Below are positions 1-9,332 of a stretch of 64,000 nucleotides of DNA, one piece after another. How positions within the stretch are numbered: the stretch's first letter is position 1; each line of letters begins with the position of its first letter. A model generated the notes under the pieces. That model made no database searches. It saw nothing but the letters and a program-made list of their open reading frames with translations, and was not told where the DNA came from. The DNA is from an uncultured Pseudomonadales bacterium (GTDB taxonomy: Bacteria; Pseudomonadota; Gammaproteobacteria; Pseudomonadales; Cellvibrionaceae). The DNA is taken from assembly GCA_947488935.1 (NCBI GenBank), contig CANLBN010000003.1:305118-369117 (forward strand), in the 5' to 3' direction. A program made the translations under genes and the position numbers.

Positions 1-1
1 T

Positions 2-862
2 GCCACTGCAATTCAAGTGATACTCGGCCTAAAAAAACCAAACCTAGAGTTACGACAAAGAATTACATCCTGGTGGTGGATCATTGGTCTGTTATTTTTG
101 GTGTTTAGTATTGGTACTAATACAGCTATTATCTTTTTTGGTTTTATCAGTTTTTTAGCTTTAAAAGAGTTTTTGTCAATTGTTCATATTCGCCAAAGCG
201 ACAGAAGTGCTATTTTCTGGGCTTATCTGGCCATCCCTTTGCAATACTACTGGGTAACTATTGGCTGGTATGGTTTATTTATTATTTTTATACCGGTTTA
301 TTTGTTTCTGTTTTTACCACTACGTATGGTGTTAAAAGGTGATACCGATGGCTTTATTAAGTCTGCTGGTATTTTACAATGGGCGGTAATGTTAAATGTA
401 TTTGCCATAAGCCACATTGCATTCTTACTCATATTGCCAGAAAAAAATGCCATGGCGGGCAATATCGGCCTAGTGTTATTTTTATTATTTATGACACAAT
501 TTAACGACGTTAGTCAGTATGTTTGGGGTAAAACACTCGGTAGGCACAAAATATTACCCAAAGTCAGCCCCAATAAAACATGGGAGGGTTTTATTGGTGG
601 CCTAATAACCATTACCTTAGCGGCTGGTTTTATTGCACCTTACCTTACCCCAATGACGATGCAGCAAGGGTTTGTAGCAGGCTTATTAATAAGCGCTAGT
701 GGTTTTATTGGCGATGTGGTTATTTCTTCTGTTAAGCGCGACCTCCAAATTAAAGATTGCGGAAACTTACTACCCGGGCATGGCGGTATACTCGATCGTA
801 TAGACAGTTTAATTTATACATCGCCTTTATTCTTTCATTATATTTACTATCTGTATTACTAA
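2..862 (+). CDS. CdsA-like phosphatidate cytidylyltransferase, 5' end cut by window
   Basis: Multi-pass inner-membrane protein of the CTP:phosphatidate cytidylyltransferase family, which makes CDP-diacylglycerol from phosphatidate and CTP. The C-terminal family signature is clear: SSVKRD, then KDCGNLLPGHGG and LDRIDS, holding the conserved K-R, K-D, H-G-G and D-R-x-D residues. About seven hydrophobic segments precede it. The frame stays open from base 2, before a possible GTG at 17, so the true start is probably outside the window. The next gene, an acyltransferase of the preceding biosynthetic step, begins 3 bases after the stop, so the two are almost certainly co-transcribed. The length and the pairing suggest the YnbB-type paralogue rather than the main housekeeping cdsA; that part is inference. 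Confidence 0.85.
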   Translation, partial: ATAIQVILGLKKPNLELRQRITSWWWIIGLLFLVFSIGTNTAIIFFGFISFLALKEFLSIVHIRQSDRSAIFWAYLAIPLQYYWVTIGWYGLFIIFIPVYLFLFLPLRMVLKGDTDGFIKSAGILQWAVMLNVFAISHIAFLLILPEKNAMAGNIGLVLFLLFMTQFNDVSQYVWGKTLGRHKILPKVSPNKTWEGFIGGLITITLAAGFIAPYLTPMTMQQGFVAGLLISASGFIGDVVISSVKRDLQIKDCGNLLPGHGGILDRIDSLIYTSPLFFHYIYYLYY

Positions 863-865
863 TTT

Positions 866-1516
866 ATGAACCGTATCATTAAAATATTATTTGTGTTGCT
901 GGTGGTTAGGCCTGTTGTGCTTATTCTTTTAGGACTCAACGTTCAAAATCGAAATAAATTACCACTTAATGGTCCGGCAATTATTGCTGCGAACCACAAT
1001 AGCCACCTGGATACGATGGTTGTTTTCTCTCTATACCCACTGCTTAAAGTGCATAAATTGCGCCCTGTTGCTGCGGCGGATTATTTTTTATCAAACCCGT
1101 TACTTGCTTGGTTTTCTACCAATGTTATTGGCATTATCCCGCTGTCGCGATCGGGCCGTAGGAAGCCGCAGGAACTATTTGCCGAGTGTCACGAGGCTAT
1201 CGATAACGGTGATATTTTAATTTTATTTCCAGAGGGCACCAGAGGTAAGCCAGAAGAAGGAAGTACATTAAAAAGAGGCATTTTTCACCTCCTTAAAGAA
1301 AGGCCAGCTACACCGATTATACCCTTAGTCACTCACGGGCTAGGCCGTGCTTTACCTAAAGGTGAGGCACTACTAGTACCTTTTAATTGCGATATAGTTA
1401 TAGGTGATACACTCGTCGACGTCGAATCCTCTACAGAGTTATTGGCAGAGCTAACAGATAGCTATGCCAAGCTACTAAACGACTGCCTTACTTATAATAC
1501 TACCGATGAGATTTGA
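866..1516 (+). CDS. PlsC-like 1-acylglycerol-3-phosphate acyltransferase
   Basis: Lysophospholipid acyltransferase of the PlsC family, expected at the inner face of the cytoplasmic membrane, transferring an acyl chain to lysophosphatidate or a related acceptor. An N-terminal hydrophobic anchor (about residues 5-24) is followed by the catalytic NHNSHLD motif (HX4D) near residue 43 and the phosphate-binding FPEGTRG motif near residue 120. At 216 residues it is slightly shorter than E. coli PlsC. It directly follows the CdsA-like gene with a 3-base gap, consistent with a two-gene phospholipid operon. The exact acyl acceptor cannot be read from sequence. Confidence 0.88.
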   Translation: MNRIIKILFVLLVVRPVVLILLGLNVQNRNKLPLNGPAIIAANHNSHLDTMVVFSLYPLLKVHKLRPVAAADYFLSNPLLAWFSTNVIGIIPLSRSGRRKPQELFAECHEAIDNGDILILFPEGTRGKPEEGSTLKRGIFHLLKERPATPIIPLVTHGLGRALPKGEALLVPFNCDIVIGDTLVDVESSTELLAELTDSYAKLLNDCLTYNTTDEI

Positions 1517-1575
1517 TTTTTAATTCTGGTAAAGGCTAGGCTAAGAGCTATTAGATCTGAATACAATACACCGTG

Positions 1576-2295
1576 TTATTTATTCTCTCTGCATGTAAGT
1601 TCACTTTCGAGTATGCGAATGTAAAAATTGATACGCGGCAAACTATGCTGAACCCAAAAAGAGCCGATATAAACAGTTAAAAAGAAGGCCGAAAACCCAT
1701 ATAAAAATACTTGGCCGGGCAATTCGTAAGTGGCTGCTAATAAAGCCAGTAAACCCGGTAAAATACCTATTTTAGTTAGGCTTCCTGTCATACTACCAAA
1801 ACGGTGCTGGATCGCAGAGAGTTGCATCTCCATTCTGTCTTTAACAAAGATCAATGCTTTTTCAGAATAACGTTCTAAGCCGATAACAAGGATCGTATCA
1901 CAATCAGCTGTATAGTTAAGGCCATCAAAAAATATCCTTAAAGGGTTTTGAAAAAAGTCAGCGATATCTGGGTTATCTTTGTATGCCTTCCTCAAAAAAA
2001 GAAGTATCGCAGTAAAATACGCCGCCAGTAGCCCGTATTTAGTAAGTTGTTCTACAAGGTTAGAATTTAAGTCAGGCCGGTATAACACAAATATAAGCGA
2101 GAGAATGGCCACAACGATAATAACAGGAAAAATAATATAGTATCTAAAGGCTTTTTTGGTTTGTATATTTTCTGTTGCTCTTTTATCGAAAGGGATCGAT
2201 TCAGCGTATTTGTCTCTTGCTAGGAATAAATCGTAAATAGATTGTATTTCATTTTTTAAGCTTTCTTGATTGTCCATAATTCCACCACCATCCAT
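1576..2295 (-). CDS. Hypothetical four-TM membrane protein
   Basis: No family recognised. The 239-residue product has a charged N-terminal 45 residues, then a hydrophobic pair (about 51-72 and 88-105), a soluble central part (about 108-165) and a second hydrophobic pair (about 168-190 and 193-210). A later in-frame ATG at 2277 (protein starting MDNQES) is an equally good start. It is convergent with the upstream PlsC-like gene. The symmetric hairpin-loop-hairpin layout resembles small membrane scaffold or sensor proteins, but no catalytic motif is visible. Confidence 0.6.
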   Translation of the reverse strand: MDGGGIMDNQESLKNEIQSIYDLFLARDKYAESIPFDKRATENIQTKKAFRYYIIFPVIIVVAILSLIFVLYRPDLNSNLVEQLTKYGLLAAYFTAILLFLRKAYKDNPDIADFFQNPLRIFFDGLNYTADCDTILVIGLERYSEKALIFVKDRMEMQLSAIQHRFGSMTGSLTKIGILPGLLALLAATYELPGQVFLYGFSAFFLTVYIGSFWVQHSLPRINFYIRILESELTCRENK

Positions 2296-2451
2296 TTTCT
2301 TATTCTAGAAATAGTACACATTATTTAAGTCTATAGAAACAGTGAGTCTCAATACAATCGATATTGAGAGGCAGTTTTCAAAAGTTGTAAAAAGGGGGTT
2401 TTGGTCAGAAAAAAGATATGCTAAGGTTTTGCTTAATGATAATAAAAGAAG

Positions 2452-2528
2452 TGGTAGCTACGGGCGGACTTGAACCGCCGACCCCAGCATTATGAATGCT
2501 GTGCTCTAACCAGCTGAGCTACGTAGCC
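2452..2528 (-). tRNA. tRNA-Met (anticodon CAT), elongator type
   Basis: On the minus strand the sequence begins GGCTACGTAGCTCAG and ends with an encoded CCA. It has a D arm, an anticodon loop TTCATAA giving CAT, a variable loop and the T-loop GGTTCAAGTCC. The total is 77 nt. The body matches elongator tRNA-Met rather than the initiator, because the first acceptor pair is not the initiator C1-A72 mismatch. Position 72 reads U opposite G1, so the terminal pair is a G.U wobble where G-C is usual. Confidence 0.95.
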
Positions 2529-2731
2529 ATCTTATGTTATAAGCCAAAAAGAGCCTGCCCATAACTAAGGGCGCGTATTATCGCGGCAGTATGGTGACCT
2601 GTCAAGCAGCTGTTATTTATTTTGTTGATCATTTGATAAACGATTTTGTTAGTGGTGTTTTTATTACTTTAGTATTACCTTTAAATAAAGGTGAGTGATA
2701 TTTGCGATTGGATAGAGGAGCGTCGATCATA

Positions 2732-3496
2732 ATGAAATTTTCAGCGAATTTAGCTTTTTTGTGGTCAGAGTTACCCTTGTCGGAGGCTATCTCAAAGGCA
2801 GCTGCCGCAGGGTTTGATGCAGTAGAGTGCCATTGGCCCTATGATCATTGTGACCCCAAACAAATACGCCTTGCCTTGGCCAATGCAGATACAACGCTTT
2901 TAGGGATAAATACTCGCCCAGGCGATAGAGAGGCTGGAGAGTTTGGCCTCTCGGCACTTCCTGAGCGTGAAGAAGAAGCGCGTGCAGCTATTGATGAGGC
3001 ACTAAGTTATGCACGTAATGTAAATGTGCCTAATGTACATGTTATGGCAGGCATTGCAGAGGGCGAGCGTGCGCGCAATGCCTTTATTGCTAATTTAGGC
3101 TATGCAGCAGAGCAGGCAGCGATGTCGGGCATTACGATACTGATAGAACCATTGAATTCGATTGATGTTCCGGGTTATTTTTTAAATAGTACCGACCAAG
3201 CGATTGCGATTATAGATGAGGTGGGCGCGACTAACCTTAAACTGACGTTTGATTGTTATCACGTGCAACTGATGGAAGGTAATCTGGTTAGGCGTTTAGC
3301 CGAATTACAACCCTATATAGGCCATATTCAGTTTGCAGGTGTACCTGCGCGTAACGAGCCGGATGTAAGCGAGGTGGATTATCGTTTTATCTTCTCTGCC
3401 CTTAAAGATTTAAATTATGAGCAGCCTATTGGTGCCGAGTACAAGCCTGCAACTACAACCGATGAAGGTTTGGGTTGGATGCAAAAACTGCGTTAA
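2732..3496 (+). CDS. hyi: Hydroxypyruvate isomerase family TIM-barrel protein
   Basis: Cytoplasmic sugar-phosphate-isomerase-like TIM barrel, closest in style to hydroxypyruvate isomerase (hydroxypyruvate to tartronate semialdehyde). Visible features are the N-terminal strand MKFSANLAFLW, the metal/active-site region EPLNSIDVPGYFL, FDCYHVQLMEGN and the C-terminal GAEYKPA glutamate. The open frame extends upstream to a TTG at 2702, but the ATG at 2732 has a GAGGAG ribosome site about ten bases before it and gives 254 residues, the usual family length. No glyoxylate-pathway neighbours (gcl, glxR) are present, so the physiological substrate is uncertain. Confidence 0.82.
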   Translation: MKFSANLAFLWSELPLSEAISKAAAAGFDAVECHWPYDHCDPKQIRLALANADTTLLGINTRPGDREAGEFGLSALPEREEEARAAIDEALSYARNVNVPNVHVMAGIAEGERARNAFIANLGYAAEQAAMSGITILIEPLNSIDVPGYFLNSTDQAIAIIDEVGATNLKLTFDCYHVQLMEGNLVRRLAELQPYIGHIQFAGVPARNEPDVSEVDYRFIFSALKDLNYEQPIGAEYKPATTTDEGLGWMQKLR

Positions 3497-3503
3497 TGCA
3501 GAT

Positions 3504-3959
3504 TTACTTTTTCTTGATCTCTTTGGGCAAGAGGACTAACTGAGTTTTACTGAGCTTATCGTGTAGGCATTGCTTATTTTTATCGAGTAAGGCACTTAGG
3601 CACAATAACCAGCCAATAGGCGATATAAAAAAGCGTATAACACAGTGTGATAATTGGGGTGGCTTGCCATCCAGTGTGGTGATTTGTACACGCCACGCAC
3701 GCATCCCCGTTGTTTGCCCGCCTTTCATCCAAAAGTAGGCATAAAACCCAACGACGGTTACCAGCCAGCCTATCTGATAAAACAAACCGCTAGGTCTATC
3801 GGCTTCCATGCTAAATACTAATTTACCTATGGCAATATAAATAATGCCATAGGTAATACACACGGCGATAATTAACAAATAATCGTACATGACTATCGAC
3901 AGGCGCCTTAATAGAGAGGGGTATTGAAGCGAATCTTGGTTGGTGGTGGCGTTGGTCAT
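3504..3959 (-). CDS. RDD family membrane protein
   Basis: A 151-residue integral membrane protein with the RDD layout: an N-terminal LLRRLSIVMYDYLL segment (the R...D of the family name), two central transmembrane helices, the GQTTGMRAWRVQI motif that marks the family, and a final helix ISPIGWLLCLSALL. Function within the family is poorly defined; some members affect ion homeostasis. It is convergent with the hydroxypyruvate-isomerase-like gene, 7 bases apart, and points away from the aminotransferase. Confidence 0.8.
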   Translation of the reverse strand: MTNATTNQDSLQYPSLLRRLSIVMYDYLLIIAVCITYGIIYIAIGKLVFSMEADRPSGLFYQIGWLVTVVGFYAYFWMKGGQTTGMRAWRVQITTLDGKPPQLSHCVIRFFISPIGWLLCLSALLDKNKQCLHDKLSKTQLVLLPKEIKKK

Positions 3960-4211
3960 GTATTTATGAAAGTTAGTGTTGGTAAATTAAGGGAGTAGGT
4001 ATTATTTATTCGGTGGGCAGTATAGCAAAATAATAGAATAAGAGCGTTTTAGCGCTACTGTTATTTTAGGTGGTTAATACTTCTTACATGATTTGCCCGA
4101 TAGTGCTTAACAATAAATACCCGTATAATTACTGCTCGATATCGACGCTCACTATAAGAAGCCCTTGCTCTTTATCACCTAATAATTATCTCCATTATAC
4201 TGGATTGATTC

Positions 4212-5402
4212 ATGTTCGAAGTACTGCCCGAGTTAACTGCCGACCCTATCTTGGGTCTTATGACAGATTTTAAAAACGATACAGACCCACGCAAAGTTGA
4301 TTTAGGGGCTGGTGTTTATAAAAATGAAAACAGCCATACACCTATTATGAATGCCGTTGCCAAGGCGCAAAATATTTGGCTTTCTCGGGAAGACAGCAAA
4401 GTCTATTCAGCACCAGCAGGCTCCCCCGGTTTTAATGAGGCAATTATTGAGCTGGCACTTGGCAAGCAACATCCAGCGATTAGCGAGCAGCGGGTGGTTA
4501 ATGTACAAACGCCGGGAGGCTGTGGTGCACTCAGAGTCGCTGCTAGTATGCTTAAGCGTTGTGGGCAAAATAGCAAAGTGTGGGTATCTACACCTACATG
4601 GGCTAACCATATTCCGCTACTGACAAGTGCTGGCTTAGAGTTAGTTGAGTATAGCTATTACAATGGCCAGCAACATATTTTAGATTTTGATGGCATGATG
4701 AGTGATCTCGCGCATGTTAATGCAGGGGATATTGTTTTATTGCATGCCTGTTGTCATAACCCGTCGGGTGCTGATTTGAACCCTGAGCAGTGGCGAGCAT
4801 TGGCCGAGCTATTAAACAACAAAGGCGCTATTCCTTATATCGATATGGCCTATCTTGGTTTGGGTGATGGTATTGACGAAGATGCCTATGGTGTACGCTA
4901 TCTTGCCGAGCATTGCCCTGAGCTCGTTGTTGCAATGTCGTGCTCGAAAAATTTTGGCTTATACCGCGAGAGAGTCGGTAGTATTATGGTTGTGGCTGCT
5001 GATGCAAAGGCTGCCCAAATATGTAAAAGCCAGTTACTTAATGTTGCCCGCGAGATTTATTCTATGCCACCGAGTTATGGTGCAGCATTGGTTGATATTA
5101 TTTTAAATGATGCAGCGCTTAAGCATAATTGGAATGACGAGTTAATACATATGCGAGAGCGCATTAACTCACTTCGCGCGCAATTTCGTGAGAGCCTAAA
5201 ACGCTCCGGTGCAGGTGACCGCTTTGATTATATTGTTAACGAAAAAGGGATGTTTTCCTTTTTAGGCTTAACAGCGGAGCAAGTTCAAACACTTAAGCAA
5301 GATCACCATATTTACATGGTAGATTCTAGCCGTATTAATATTGCCGGTTTAAGTACAAATAATATGGCCTATACCGTAGAGTCTGTGATGAGCGTTTTAT
5401 AA
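4212..5402 (+). CDS. Aspartate/aromatic amino acid aminotransferase
   Basis: Cytoplasmic PLP-dependent class I aminotransferase (AspC/TyrB group) exchanging amino groups between aspartate or aromatic amino acids and 2-oxoglutarate. The N-terminus MFEVLPELTADPILGLM and VDLGAGVYKNE are diagnostic. The Schiff-base lysine is K246 in SCSKNFGLYRERVG, and the C-terminal substrate-carboxylate arginine is in SSRINIAG. At 396 residues it is family length. An earlier longer frame overlapping this start is a shadow. It precedes a polar amino-acid ABC importer by about 60 bases and may be read with it. AspC versus TyrB cannot be decided from sequence alone. Confidence 0.9.
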   Translation: MFEVLPELTADPILGLMTDFKNDTDPRKVDLGAGVYKNENSHTPIMNAVAKAQNIWLSREDSKVYSAPAGSPGFNEAIIELALGKQHPAISEQRVVNVQTPGGCGALRVAASMLKRCGQNSKVWVSTPTWANHIPLLTSAGLELVEYSYYNGQQHILDFDGMMSDLAHVNAGDIVLLHACCHNPSGADLNPEQWRALAELLNNKGAIPYIDMAYLGLGDGIDEDAYGVRYLAEHCPELVVAMSCSKNFGLYRERVGSIMVVAADAKAAQICKSQLLNVAREIYSMPPSYGAALVDIILNDAALKHNWNDELIHMRERINSLRAQFRESLKRSGAGDRFDYIVNEKGMFSFLGLTAEQVQTLKQDHHIYMVDSSRINIAGLSTNNMAYTVESVMSVL

Positions 5403-5462
5403 ACGTGACTAGCGCTAGCTGTTTTATAATAAAAATGACAATACCATTGAGATACTAAGCGA

Positions 5463-6227
5463 ATGTCCGAGACAGTACTAACCCTTGAAAATATCAAAAA
5501 GCGCTTTGGTGATACCGATGTGTTAAAAGGCATCAGTTTGTCTGCGGCCAAAGGGGATGTTGTTTCTATTCTTGGAAGCTCAGGCTCGGGTAAAAGCACA
5601 TTGCTACGTTGTATTAATTTTTTAGAAATGCCCGATGAAGGCACCGTTAGCCTAGAGGGTGAGCAGATTATTTGCGAAGGCAAGGCAACAGAGCACAGCA
5701 AACACAATAAACACGCGATTAATAATATGCGGGCTCAGCTGGGGATGGTGTTTCAAGGTTTTAATTTATGGTCCCATATGACTGTACTCGAAAACGTGAT
5801 GGAAGGGCCGATACACGTTTTAAAAAAATCCAAAGAAGACGTTAAACAGCAAGCACTAGTCTATTTAAATAAAGTCGGTTTAGCGAATAAAGCAGGGCAG
5901 TACCCCGCACAGCTTTCTGGTGGTCAAAAACAGCGTGTTGCTATTGCGCGTGCACTGGCAATGGAGCCAAAAGTATTATTATTTGACGAGCCAACCTCAG
6001 CACTTGACCCAGAGCTTGTGACTGAAGTGTTGCAAGTCATGCAGTCACTAGCCGCCGAGGGCCGCACTATGTTGGTCGTTACCCACGAAATGCATTTTGC
6101 GAGAACCGTGTCTAACCGGGTTATATTTTTACACGATGGTCTCATCGAAGAAGAGGCATCTCCTGATGATTTTTTTGAAAACCCTAAATCTTTGCGTGTT
6201 AAAGACTTTATTTCCCATAAAAAATAG
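5463..6227 (+). CDS. Polar amino acid ABC transporter, ATP-binding protein
   Basis: ATPase subunit of a HisP/ArtP-type importer, acting at the cytoplasmic face of the membrane. Walker [10 protein letters not shown] (about residues 38-46), a Q-loop in [10 protein letters not shown], the LSGGQKQR signature and Walker [13 protein letters not shown] are all intact, followed by the switch histidine in VVTHEMHFA. First of a four-gene transporter run (ATPase, binding protein, two permeases) ending at 8453. The order and the ArgO-type exporter behind it point to basic amino acids, arginine or its relatives, as substrate; this is inference. Confidence 0.93.
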   Translation: MSETVLTLENIKKRFGDTDVLKGISLSAAKGDVVSILGSSGSGKSTLLRCINFLEMPDEGTVSLEGEQIICEGKATEHSKHNKHAINNMRAQLGMVFQGFNLWSHMTVLENVMEGPIHVLKKSKEDVKQQALVYLNKVGLANKAGQYPAQLSGGQKQRVAIARALAMEPKVLLFDEPTSALDPELVTEVLQVMQSLAAEGRTMLVVTHEMHFARTVSNRVIFLHDGLIEEEASPDDFFENPKSLRVKDFISHKK

Positions 6228-6269
6228 TGGGTGTTATTTGAGTAAATTTTAAGTTAAGAGGCGATAAAA

Positions 6270-7037
6270 ATGAAAAAAATAATTTCGGTTTTATGTATAT
6301 TAAGTGCTTTGTGTTTTAGTGTAAATACGCTGGCTGGCGACAAAATAAAGCTAGGCACAGAAGGTGCCTATGCGCCTTTTAATTCCATCGATGCCAAAGG
6401 CAAGCTAGTGGGTTTTGATATCGAAATAGGCGAGGCACTGTGTGCCGCAATGGAGGCCGAGTGTGAATGGGTAACCTCTGATTGGGATGGTATTATTCCT
6501 GCATTATTGGCAAAAAAATTCGACGCAATTATTGCCTCTATGTCGATTACCGAAGAGCGTAAGCAAAAAATTGCGTTTACTCAAAAATACTACACAAGCC
6601 CGGTAAAATTTGCTCGTATGAAGGGCTCGTCCTTCGAGATAACACCCGATAAATTAAAGGGTAAATATATTGCTGTACAGTCCAGTACAGTGACAGAAAA
6701 CTTTGTGCGCGCGACTTTTCCTAAAGCAAAAATAAAAGCCTATAAATCACAAGAAGAGGCTAATCTTGATTTTCTTGCTGGGCGTGTCGATGTTATTGCC
6801 GCCGACTCCTTTGTACTTTACGACTTTTTAGACTCGAAGCAAGGTAAGCAGGCAGAAGCCGTAGGCCCAGACTTTGATGATGTTAAATATTTGGGCGAGG
6901 GCATTGGTATTGGTGTGCGTAAGGGTAATAGCGAGTTGGTGAATAAACTCAATGCAGCCATAAAAAAAATAAGAGAAGACGGCACCTATCAAAAAATTAA
7001 TAATAAATACTTTAAATTTGATGTGTATGGTTCTTAA
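6270..7037 (+). CDS. Periplasmic amino acid-binding protein of the ABC importer
   Basis: Substrate-binding protein of the lysine/arginine/ornithine/histidine group (SBP_bac_3 fold). A signal peptide (residues about 1-22, cleavage after TLAG or nearby) precedes LGTEGAYAPFNSIDAKGKLVGFDIEIGEAL, and the conserved SMSITEERKQKIAFT and arginine/aspartate contacts (SFV..D) follow. Length 255 is typical. The start has a good purine-rich ribosome site (AGAGGCG) before ATG 6270. It is followed after 49 bases by the permease genes. Confidence 0.93.
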   Translation: MKKIISVLCILSALCFSVNTLAGDKIKLGTEGAYAPFNSIDAKGKLVGFDIEIGEALCAAMEAECEWVTSDWDGIIPALLAKKFDAIIASMSITEERKQKIAFTQKYYTSPVKFARMKGSSFEITPDKLKGKYIAVQSSTVTENFVRATFPKAKIKAYKSQEEANLDFLAGRVDVIAADSFVLYDFLDSKQGKQAEAVGPDFDDVKYLGEGIGIGVRKGNSELVNKLNAAIKKIREDGTYQKINNKYFKFDVYGS

Positions 7038-7086
7038 TGTGAGTAGCGTTACATCTCCCTTAAAAAACGCGAATGATTAACATATT

Positions 7087-7770
7087 ATGTTCGGTTTAGA
7101 GGGGTATTCATCAGCTATTTTTACAGGCTTACAACAAACCTTGTTAGTTGGGCTATTGGCAATGCTGTTAGCCTGTACTATTGGGGTATTTGGTGCGCTT
7201 GCAAAAACGTCCTCAAATAAATTACTGCGTGTTGTTGCCTCTTTTTATACGGCAACCATTCGCGGCATTCCCGAACTGATACTACTATTGCTCATCTTTT
7301 ACGGTGTACCTACGCTAGTGCAAGATGTTTTTGCAGGCTTTGATGTAGAGGTCATTATCGACTTAAATCCATTTGTAGCGGGTGTGGTGACACTGGGTTT
7401 TATTTATGGAGCGTTCTCGGTTGAGGTGTTTCGAGGTGCCTTTGGCCAAGTGCCTGCGGGCCAAATTGAGGCGGCAAAAGCAATGGGTATGCGACCTTGG
7501 GTCGTGTTCTATCGGATATTATTCCCCCAAGCATTGCGTTATTCGATTCCTGGTTTGAGTAATGTATGGATGTTACTTATCAAGGCGACTGCGTTAATTT
7601 CTGTTATTCAGTTAGATGAAGTCATGCGTATGACTAAAATCGCCGCTAATGCCACCCAAAAGCCGTTTACTGCCTACCTTTTTGCCGCGCTATTATTTTT
7701 AGGTATTACGCTAGTATCGATGATGCTACAAAAGTATTTAGAAAATAAGTACACAAGGGGCTACCGCTAG
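7087..7770 (+). CDS. Polar amino acid ABC transporter permease (ArtQ/HisQ type)
   Basis: Inner-membrane permease of the HisQ/ArtQ family, 227 residues with about five transmembrane segments. The N-terminal GLQQTLLVGLLAMLLAC and the coupling EAA loop (QIEAAKAMGMRPWVVFYRILFPQALRYSIPG) identify the family; the loop contacts the ATPase. The stop overlaps the GTG start of the next permease by one base, indicating translational coupling. Confidence 0.92.
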   Translation: MFGLEGYSSAIFTGLQQTLLVGLLAMLLACTIGVFGALAKTSSNKLLRVVASFYTATIRGIPELILLLLIFYGVPTLVQDVFAGFDVEVIIDLNPFVAGVVTLGFIYGAFSVEVFRGAFGQVPAGQIEAAKAMGMRPWVVFYRILFPQALRYSIPGLSNVWMLLIKATALISVIQLDEVMRMTKIAANATQKPFTAYLFAALLFLGITLVSMMLQKYLENKYTRGYR

Positions 7771-8453
7771 TGTCGTGGCATGTGATTTGGGATAACGCCG
7801 CTTGGCTACTTGAGGGTTTTTGGGTAACTATCCAACTAACTGCTAGTGCTGTCTCTATTGGTTTATTTATTGCGTTAATTCTTTCGTTGCTAACACTCTC
7901 GACTCATCGTTTTTATCGCTGGCCTGCCGAGGCCATTACGTTCTTCTTTAGAGGTACTCCTCTACTTGTGCAGTTGTTTTTGGTGTACCACGGTAGTGGC
8001 CAGTTTAGACACGAGCTAGACGCCATTGGTTTGTGGTCTTATTTTCGCGAGGCATATTTTTGTGCCGTATTTGTATTAGCGCTTAACACCGCTGCATATT
8101 CGTCAGAGATTTTTACAGGGGCTATCCGCTCTGTCGATAAAAACCAAATAGAGGCTGGGCGTGCTGTCGGTATGACAAGCTTTATACTTTACCGGCGCAT
8201 TATATTGCCGCAGGCGCTACGCATTGCTTGGACGGGCTACAGTAATGAAATTATTTTTATTATGCAGGCGACATCACTCGTAAGCATTATTACGGTGCTC
8301 GACTTAACCGGTGTTGCTGGACGTATTATTTCTAAAACCTTTGCAATTTATGAAGTTTATATTGCTATTGCGCTTCTCTATTTGGTCATTACTTATACCA
8401 TGGTATTTATTTTTAGCCGAATAGAAAAACGCTTAAACAGGCATAAGGCCTAA
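7770..8453 (+). CDS. Polar amino acid ABC transporter permease (ArtM/HisM type)
   Basis: Second permease of the importer, 227 residues. It carries the EAA-loop motif QIEAGRAVGMTSFILYRRIILPQALRIAW and five hydrophobic segments. The start is GTG at 7770, overlapping the stop of the previous gene by one base; no better ATG lies nearby in frame. HisM-type subunits pair with HisQ-type ones to form the asymmetric channel. Confidence 0.9.
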   Translation: MSWHVIWDNAAWLLEGFWVTIQLTASAVSIGLFIALILSLLTLSTHRFYRWPAEAITFFFRGTPLLVQLFLVYHGSGQFRHELDAIGLWSYFREAYFCAVFVLALNTAAYSSEIFTGAIRSVDKNQIEAGRAVGMTSFILYRRIILPQALRIAWTGYSNEIIFIMQATSLVSIITVLDLTGVAGRIISKTFAIYEVYIAIALLYLVITYTMVFIFSRIEKRLNRHKA

Positions 8454-8489
8454 TCTATTTTCACTATTCTTTTATCGTTTATTAACTCT

Positions 8490-9089
8490 ATGTTTAGTAC
8501 ATTACTCCAAGGCTTTTTACTCGGGCTATCACTTATTGTAGCCATAGGTGCACAAAATGCTTTTGTGTTAAAGCAGGGGCTAAAGGGCCAGCATGTATTT
8601 TGGGTGTGCTTTATTTGCGCGCTGTCCGATGCACTACTGATTACCTTAGGTATTTTTGCATTGAGTAGTATCGAAAAAATAATACCCCAGTTTGCGGTGC
8701 TCGCTCGTTATTTTGGTGCGACCTTTTTGTTTTTTTATGGCCTTAAAAGCTTTTTAAGTGCCTATAAACAACGCAATAGTTTAGAGCCACAGGGGGATAA
8801 AATCACAAGCTTAAGCTCCGCCGTATTAATTTGCGTAGCACTCACTTGGTTAAACCCCCACGTGTATTTAGATACAGTGGTGCTATTAGGCTCTATCGCT
8901 TTGCAATACGGTGAGCAGGCGTATCTATTTGGTCTTGGTGCTATTTTTGGCTCGTTCTTTTTCTTCTTTAGCCTAGGGTACGGAGCCAGTCTTTTGCGGC
9001 CACTATTTGCAAAACCAATCACATGGGTGGTGTTAGAGGTGGTGATAGGCTTAGTGATGTGGTCAATAGCAGTTTCGTTGCTAATGTAG
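8490..9089 (+). CDS. argO: LysE/ArgO family amino acid exporter
   Basis: Inner-membrane exporter of the LysE superfamily, 199 residues, six hydrophobic segments. The N-terminus GLSLIVAIGAQNAFVLKQGL and the later ALTWLNPHVYLDTVVLLG segment are the conserved LysE/ArgO blocks, with the N-P helix break expected for transport. It lies 36 bases after the importer operon, pairing an uptake system with an export valve for the same class of amino acid. The argO name rests on motif likeness to arginine exporters. Confidence 0.87.
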   Translation: MFSTLLQGFLLGLSLIVAIGAQNAFVLKQGLKGQHVFWVCFICALSDALLITLGIFALSSIEKIIPQFAVLARYFGATFLFFYGLKSFLSAYKQRNSLEPQGDKITSLSSAVLICVALTWLNPHVYLDTVVLLGSIALQYGEQAYLFGLGAIFGSFFFFFSLGYGASLLRPLFAKPITWVVLEVVIGLVMWSIAVSLLM

Positions 9090-9129
9090 CAACGAGTATT
9101 TTTTGAATTGAAGATATCAATACACTATT

Positions 9130-9151
9130 GCCTCTTTGATCACAAAGGGGC
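9130..9151. terminator. Hairpin terminator after the argO-like gene
   Basis: A 9-bp stem with one G.T pair and a 4-base ATCA loop begins about 40 bases after the exporter stop. No long T-run follows, so termination efficiency is uncertain. It marks the end of the core transport block and the start of the accessory region. Confidence 0.5.
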
Positions 9152-9332
9152 GTGTATACCCACACCTTGACAAAAATCACCCTTAAACGGCACTATTGTA
9201 TAAAAACGGGAATACTTCCAGCTTTACTGATTTTAGACTTTGTAGCTATTTGGTAATTATTTATACATATCAATAGCTTAGCGTTGAATTGTTGGAAGTT
9301 CGAATAAAAATAAGAGGAATCCTCTTAATAAT

